A DNA stretch of 64,000 nucleotides from contig NC_092580.1 in NCBI RefSeq assembly GCF_037975245.1, positions 30,310,001 through 30,374,000 on the forward strand. Direction: 5' to 3'. Position 1 is the stretch's first letter. Each line of letters starts with the position of its first letter. The stretch is from Apostichopus japonicus. Lineage: Eukaryota; Echinodermata; Holothuroidea; Aspidochirotida; Stichopodidae. The position numbers and the translations under genes were made by a program. The notes beneath the pieces are model-generated. The model was not told the DNA's origin. It made no database searches and saw only the letters and a list, made by a program, of their open reading frames with translations. Below are positions 57,973-64,000 of this stretch, one piece after another.

Positions 57973-60900
57973 ATGGCTTTATATACAAATCTGAAAAGTG
58001 TCTTCACAGTGCTTTGGAGTATTAACTTTATCGTGGTACTAGGACAGTCGGAACCAGAAACGGAACCACCTCCAGTACGTAAGTACGCAGTTCGCTATGT
58101 GGCTAATGGGGTCTGCGGTGTTTTGTGAGCAGAGTAAACGTAGTTGACGATGTTCTTCCCCTGGTTGGTTTAGTGGGGGGGGGGGGCAGGGATGCTTAAA
58201 TGACTGAGGGTGAAGTCCACTTCCGAACTGCTTCCTTAAATGATAATATTGTAATCAAATTTCGTTATGTTCACTCTCATATTATTCTTAGATCTTCCAA
58301 CATACGGGCTCGATTTGGTTACGAAGGCGTGGCATGGGAGAGAGGAGAAGGGGGGGGGGGGTGGGTGGGGATTATGACTGTGTTAGATCCATTCATTTAA
58401 TATTGTAACAAGGAACCGCGAAGTTAACCATATGTAAGGTCGTACCACGTAAATCCTGTCATTTCAAAACAGTTCCAAGTACGTTTTAGATCTACTTAGG
58501 CCTATGGGTTGATATAGTCTAAAGAGTGCAGTGCGTTTGACAATGGAAATGCAACCAATGGTATTAATAAACAAATATGCTAACACTGTTAACACAATAT
58601 GTCAGAAATAAAGTCTACATTACTACGAATAAAATATCGGAATGGAATAAGAAATGAATTACGGGGTAAAACAACATAAGAAAGATTTAGAAATTTCTTC
58701 TCCTGTGAAAACAATCAGTTTCCTGTCATATGTCAAACATCAGTATACATCGCCATCAGTTGTTGTACCAAAACAAATTATGGATATGTCAGAAAACTTA
58801 AAACAAGAAGGCAATTCACGGATTTGCATATCTCATTGCCAGCAAACACTGATTTCAGTTGAACATGTTTAATATTAGCTATGCAATCTGGCAATCGGAG
58901 GAAATTACTACTTGACATTTGCATATTGTCAACGTAAGTATTCTCTTAGAAGTGAGGATTTATAGTTTTTCTTTCTTTTCCATTTACGTTACAGAAATTG
59001 TACGGACTGTGTACTGCGCTAGAGATTATGAATGTAGTTCTTCATGTGGTTCTCTGACATCGGTCAAATGTTCTTGTCACCCAGCTTGTGAATTATTCCA
59101 AGATTGTTGTTACAATACTATCGAAAAAAGTAATCGCTGTTCCAAAGATAACGACACCGAAATATTTTTGTCTGAAGTTCTTCCCGGTATGAGAGATTAC
59201 TTTCAGTGTGCTACGGATGTTATATCACAGCAAAAATACTGGATGGTGTCTAAATGTCCAGATACATGGACGGGGCTCAACGAATGTGACGTCACAGGCG
59301 ACGACACAGATATCACCGTGGGTAGATTGGAAGATAATTTATCTGGTATTCCAGTTTTATCAAGGAAAGGACTAACTTACAAAAATTTTTACTGTGCTCT
59401 CTGTCATGGAGAGGATTTATCCGACCTTTCACCTTGGTCATTCGAGGCTCAAGATTGTGAAGACAGTGATATTTTTAAAACAGCTTTGAACCTGACCGTT
59501 AAAGATCAAATCTCTCTACTGAGAGAACAATGTCAAAGCTTGTCGTTCCGTCCACCTTCAGATCATCCATTTTACGTGTTATCTGTAATACCTTGTTTTG
59601 AAATTACCGATGACGTAATCGATACATGTGACGACAACACAACTAGCGAGGATATCAGACACAAATGTTCGACCATAGCAGCTCCCATTTGGATTGGAGG
59701 GTACTTCAAAAATACCTTCTGTGTTGAATGTTACTATTCTTCTCGTAAATATATCGACTACGAGGTTTTAGAGTATTGTACAGCTGCATTTGACCGCAGA
59801 GAAGAAATTCCGCCCGTTTTCGTGGCGCCGTGTCTCATACACATTGAAACCGGTGAAATGATATGTCCAACACCTGAACCTCCCCCACCACCCCTCGTAC
59901 CAATTTCTATAACCTTTAATTTTGGTGGTAATTCTGGTGGTATATCAATTTCAAAAAACAATGAAAAGATCCAAGAAATATCTGTGACTTGTAACGTTGG
60001 ACAGGTTTTTGATCCACTCGAGGCTAAGTGCAAACTATTAACATGTCCTAGTGGTTATGTCTTGAGAAGTTCACGATGCGTACAACTGCCAAATATTACT
60101 ATAAATTCGTCAGAAGAATGTAATCACTATTCTATACATATGAAAGCTGACAACGTGAACTTTATCAACAATTCTTGTTTGGAGAACATGGAAACAACTT
60201 TTAATTGCCTACCAGCGGATTTGGTATTACTTTTACAAGCAAACATGGAACATTACAATACATCGTGCAGAATGACGAGCCAAGTACAGGTTGTTTTAGA
60301 AGTTGTCACGACTTCTTTAGAAATAATTGGAAGTCTCTTGGCAAAAGCTGGCAGTACATCTACGCAAAATTCAGATGCATGCAAAAGTTTGAACATTGTG
60401 GAGGTTTTGGCGTACTGTCCATCCAAAGCGGAGGACCCGACCCTATTTTGTGATTCGGAATGGTACAGTGAACCCCAGTGGAGAACATTTGGTAATATTA
60501 CTGCTGGAATTCTTTTCCAAAATTCATCGGAAACTACTGACGTATCTCAAATAAAGATTCGACATTTATTTCAATTTTCATCTACACATGGTAACATCTC
60601 ATCAGAGGACATTTTAGTACAAAGATGCGTATTTAACTCTAGTGAAGTATCATTATGCCCGCTAATTTCACTCGATTCAAACGTCTTTCTCCCTTTGGAA
60701 AACGAGTCCAGTGTTTTAGTATATGCGGCAAATATATCGATTCAATTCACTCCAGATATGTATTCAATACAACAAAATGGTGACATACAGGTGTGTAACT
60801 TTTTGGAAGCCTCTGGCACCGTTGTGACTTATAGGTTTTTGCCTCAATATTCCCAAACACAAAGTATCCTGAGCACGGTTGGTATTTCTCTTTCGGTGAT

Positions 60901-62676
60901 TGCACTGCTTTTAACATTGATCAGCTACTCCGTATTTCCTACATTAAGAACCAGACTAGCAAACATTATAATCATGACCCTTTGTGGTTGCCTTGTAGTG
61001 GCTCAGTTACTACTTATCTTCGCGGGTATTTCTACTCTTCATGGTACCTTATGTTCAGTAATATCTGGTCTTGGACATTTCTTTTGGCTGACTGCCTTCT
61101 CGTCTAGCTCAATATTAGGTTTTCTTATGAATCAGACTTTCAGTCTCAGAAACCAAACATTAAGAGGTGTAAAACCTTCCAAAAAATCTATATTTCTTTT
61201 CATACTACTGTGTTTTGTTTTGCCAAGTATCATCAGTGGGACATTACTGATTCTTTACTCTGTGGATGAAGATGGCATTTACGGAATAGTGTATGGTTCT
61301 AACTCAGGATGCTGGATTGGTGGACCAAAGATTAACTTGTATGCCTTTGGTATTCCGGTTGCAGTGAGTGTTGTCATAAATATGATATTCTTCATAACCA
61401 TAACCGTCTCCATTTGTATTCAAAAGAGAAGTAGTCGGAGAATCAGAAAGACCAAGGAGGAAAGCCACTTACGTGAATTGGTGATTTATTCAAAGGTGAG
61501 AAGTTTTTTCTTCTCTTTTTCCTCTCTTTTTCTTCTTATAATGTGGCTATGACATCCCATAACCTTAGCAGGATACGTTTGTATATGATACAATCACAGT
61601 TATTCATTAAAAACGCTGTTATGTGGATATTATTTCAAGAAACCGTGTTCTTATGGCTCATAGTGCCTGTAAATTAGTTTGAACAGTGTGAGAGATGCCG
61701 CTTGTTTTTTTAATTTAGTATGCACTGATGTCAATGATAACGACTCACGGTCAATCTAACTAGAATATACACCAAGCTTTCAAAACCTTACAGTTCAGGA
61801 AAAGTCATGAGATTCCTGACTAGATTTGATATCTGCTTCAAGTTTTCTGAAACTTAAGCTTGTTCATACATCATCAGTTTGACAAAGGTATAAACCGATA
61901 TAGAAACCTGTTCTTGTTATTCCGAACGTAATTTTGAAATTATTCTTAAAGAGATAGTATGGAGTTACAAAAAAATAGATGAACGTAAGTTACACTTTAT
62001 GTCATTGGCATTTCCCTCGGTAATTAATAACCAGCAACTTTATATGCGTCGTTAAAGGCTGTGATTCTGAGCAACACCTTCCAATTTTGTTTACATTACG
62101 GAGTCACTAAACATATAATTGCTATATATAAAAAAAAGTGTGATTCATGAAAGTAGTACCCTTATAACTACCTGACTTTGTGAAGAATTGAAAATTCCAA
62201 TCAAACACACAAGCAAACAACAAGCAAACGAATTACCCAAAAGAATTTCGGAATCCCATACATATTGGAAAATAGGAATCGATTGCGTGAAGGTACTTTT
62301 CTGTATTGTACATTAACAATTCAATGATGCCAATTTGGTCACTACTTGAAACATATAGTCTAGTAATTCATTAAAATATGCCTTGATTCTATTTTTGATT
62401 CTTCAGATTTTCATAATCCTGGGGTTAACCTGGGTCATTGGCTTTGCTGCTGCGTTGTTTGACAAACCATGGCTATGGTATCTCTTTATCATATTCACGT
62501 CATTGCAAGGACTTTTCATTTTTCTTGCCTTCACTGTCAAATCCGAAATTTGGGGGATGTGGAGGAAGCGGCTGGGCATGTCTTCTGACTCGTACATTTC
62601 ATCTTCACAAGGTGTGTATTATCAACCTGGAAAAGGAAAAAAGACATCTGGATTAACGGCCACATCAACAGTGTAG
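57973..62676 (+). CDS. Receptor C: somatomedin-B domain secretin-fold 7TM GPCR
   Basis: Exons 57973-58078, 58995-61495 and 62407-62676, 958 codons, same phases as A. Exon 2 has the same length as in A (2501) with scattered replacements, mostly in the ectodomain: Val for Gly just before the first somatomedin-B Cys, and CLIHIETGEMICP for CLYDYETGETICP beside the Pro-rich linker. TM1-TM7 are almost unchanged; TM5 has FITITV for FIHITV. The signal-peptide exon differs at one codon (Phe for Val). The unspliced ATG frame seen at the start of exon 2 in A and B is broken here by a 1-base deletion near 58922, which argues that the spliced first exon is the real start in all three. Probably functional. 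Confidence 0.88.
58079..58994 (+). other. Intron 1 of receptor C
   Basis: 916-bp GT-AG intron, same length as in A and nearly the same sequence, with one copy of the 272-bp unit. Confidence 0.85.
61496..62406 (+). other. Intron 2 of receptor C
   Basis: 911-bp GT-AG intron, same length as in A, despite several small compensating indels. Confidence 0.85.
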
Positions 62677-63834
62677 CACCTGACACCTGTACTCTGCATT
62701 TACATGAGAAGGACAAATACCGGCTGCGTTGCGTTCCTTACACTTCGTTGCGTGTGAAATGTTGTTTGTGTTTATCTGTTTGCTTGTGTATATGTATATT
62801 GGCTTTGTTGTACCTGCTCATCATATAGGTCTCGCACCACAATTAATTGTTCCATTGACCTACACACTAAACTCGTCACTTTCAAGATCTGCCTAAGCAT
62901 AGACAGAAGTTTTCAACTGGTATATTCTACCCACCACATGATAGCTGAAATCTTGGCCTATCATGGCACTTGCAAACCTCCATATAATGACCGTTTAGAT
63001 TTTGAGCTAGAAGAGGAGCAAGTTTAGCATACTGAACCCCCACCCTTCCATCTGCTCGCTCGGAGCCTTCATATAACCAAACATTTTCTAAAATGGTTTA
63101 TATCACCTTCGATCCTCCCAATTTTCACACCATCTGTACTTTAAATTATGCTCTTTCATATAAAGGGAGAACAAACGATGACAGTAACTGATAACATGCT
63201 TAAACAAGCTTTACCTAAGGTACCTTTAACCCTTTACGTTGGCAATGGTTAAGCTTTCGAGCGGATGTATATACACTACTCTAATTGTGGTGCGGTACCT
63301 ATAATCTGATACAATTGACTATTACGAATATACTATTTTTATGATATCATCTTACTGACAGCTAATGGTGACCTTGGACAGACTGTTACAGTTGAAAACA
63401 CCAGTACATGTTCTACATAACTAACAGAATAGTTGAAAATTAGAATAGTTAGAAGCCCTTACTTTCTGCTCTTTCAATTTTCTCATAAAATGGGAGAAAA
63501 TAGAAAAGAGTAATCATATTATTTTGTAATACCAAATCCAATAATGTATAGAAAAAACCTGCCATCAAGGGTGCATATTTTCCACTTTCAATAGGCAGGT
63601 CGGGATAATTGCTACTAAAAACCACTATCCTTCATTTTTCATTCCTCGGGCTATTAAAACTTATAATAATATTAATTTGTTTTCTTGCCTTTTCTGAACA
63701 GCCTGCTGCTTTTCCATGTTTTCTTTCTTTTTAGTTTGACTTGCTCACCTTTTATGTTTTTATTGCCTTGCGAGCAGTATAGTTTCCTTAGTTTAGGATC
63801 AATAAAGTTCTTCTTCAAGTTTATATTATTCTTA
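62677..63834 (+). other. 3' flank of receptor C
   Basis: Equivalent to 12110-13267, with the dispersed repeat near 63450-63600 and AATAAA at 63801-63806 in the retroelement-like tail. No further exon. Confidence 0.5.
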
Positions 63835-63944
63835 CCAGGGAGTTGTTATGGAACATAACAACTCTCCCTGGTGTATACATATATAGTATGAGTAAGAACA
63901 GGGAGTTGCTATGGAATTCTTACTCATACTATATATGTATACAC
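63835..63944. repeat. Nested hairpins, copy of 13268-13377
   Basis: 63871-63896 and 63919-63944 are exact 26-base inverted copies; the bulged 5' hairpin precedes them. Confidence 0.9.
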
Positions 63945-64000
63945 AACAAGTTTACCGGCAGGAAGCATTACTTAGCAAAAGGACAACAACAATACTCTGT

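Larger units (their letters stand above)
52861..64000. repeat. Segmental duplication, copy 2 (pairs with 1-13433)
   Basis: Collinear with 1-13433. It lacks the palindrome region (about 1083-2598 in copy 1) and the TTAA MITE. It is otherwise near-identical, with scattered substitutions and microsatellite length changes, and continues beyond the window. Confidence 0.93.

Overview
This window is animal nuclear DNA. It has intron-split genes with GT-AG junctions, abundant (TA)n microsatellites, Penelope-like, LINE, SINE and hAT-type elements, and no bacterial-style operons. An invertebrate deuterostome, most likely an echinoderm, is suggested by a tRNA-headed SINE with a deuterostome-type body, frequent AGGCCTA motifs in non-coding DNA, and a tandem family of somatomedin-B secretin-fold GPCRs. 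The species cannot be named from sequence alone.

Layout. (1) 1-13.4 kb holds GPCR gene A (7406-12109) inside a duplicated block that starts at or before the window edge. The block also carries a decayed Penelope-like element (PLE), a near-perfect 610-bp palindrome of PLE 3' ends and a TTAA-type MITE. (2) 13.8-16.2 kb holds a nearly complete minus-strand PLE with reverse transcriptase and GIY-YIG parts, broken by one frameshift. (3) 16.2-22.2 kb is non-coding with hAT-type elements. (4) 22.27-29.98 kb holds the nuclear gene for mitochondrial ribosomal protein mS25 (MRPS25). Its first coding exon is split by an 866-bp foldback DNA transposon with an 8-bp target duplication. Its introns hold a MITE, a 20-bp minisatellite and a LINE tail. 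(5) 30-45.6 kb is repeat-dominated: hAT elements, tandem duplications, a ~143-bp satellite with DR1-like motifs, a Tx1/L1-like LINE fragment, and two inverted C/G-rich minisatellites around a SINE. (6) 45.6-52.3 kb holds GPCR gene B (46950-52236), whose intron 1 carries a four-copy 272-bp array. (7) 52.6-64 kb holds GPCR gene C (57973-62676) in a second copy of the 1-13.4 kb block.

The three receptors share one architecture: a signal-peptide exon ending in phase 1, a large exon for the somatomedin-B domain, ectodomain and TM1-TM5, and a final exon for TM6-TM7 and the tail. All three keep a TATA box and an initiator-like TCAATAG at the same spacing. A and C have coding lengths of 958 codons and very similar introns; B has 950 codons and more diverged flanks. 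Comparing blocks A and C exposes filled and empty sites for at least two insertions.

The strongest observations are the transposon inside MRPS25 exon 1, whose removal through GT-AG dinucleotides near its ends would keep the reading frame; the hidden first exon of the receptors; and a recurrent hammerhead-like hairpin at the 3' end of every PLE copy.
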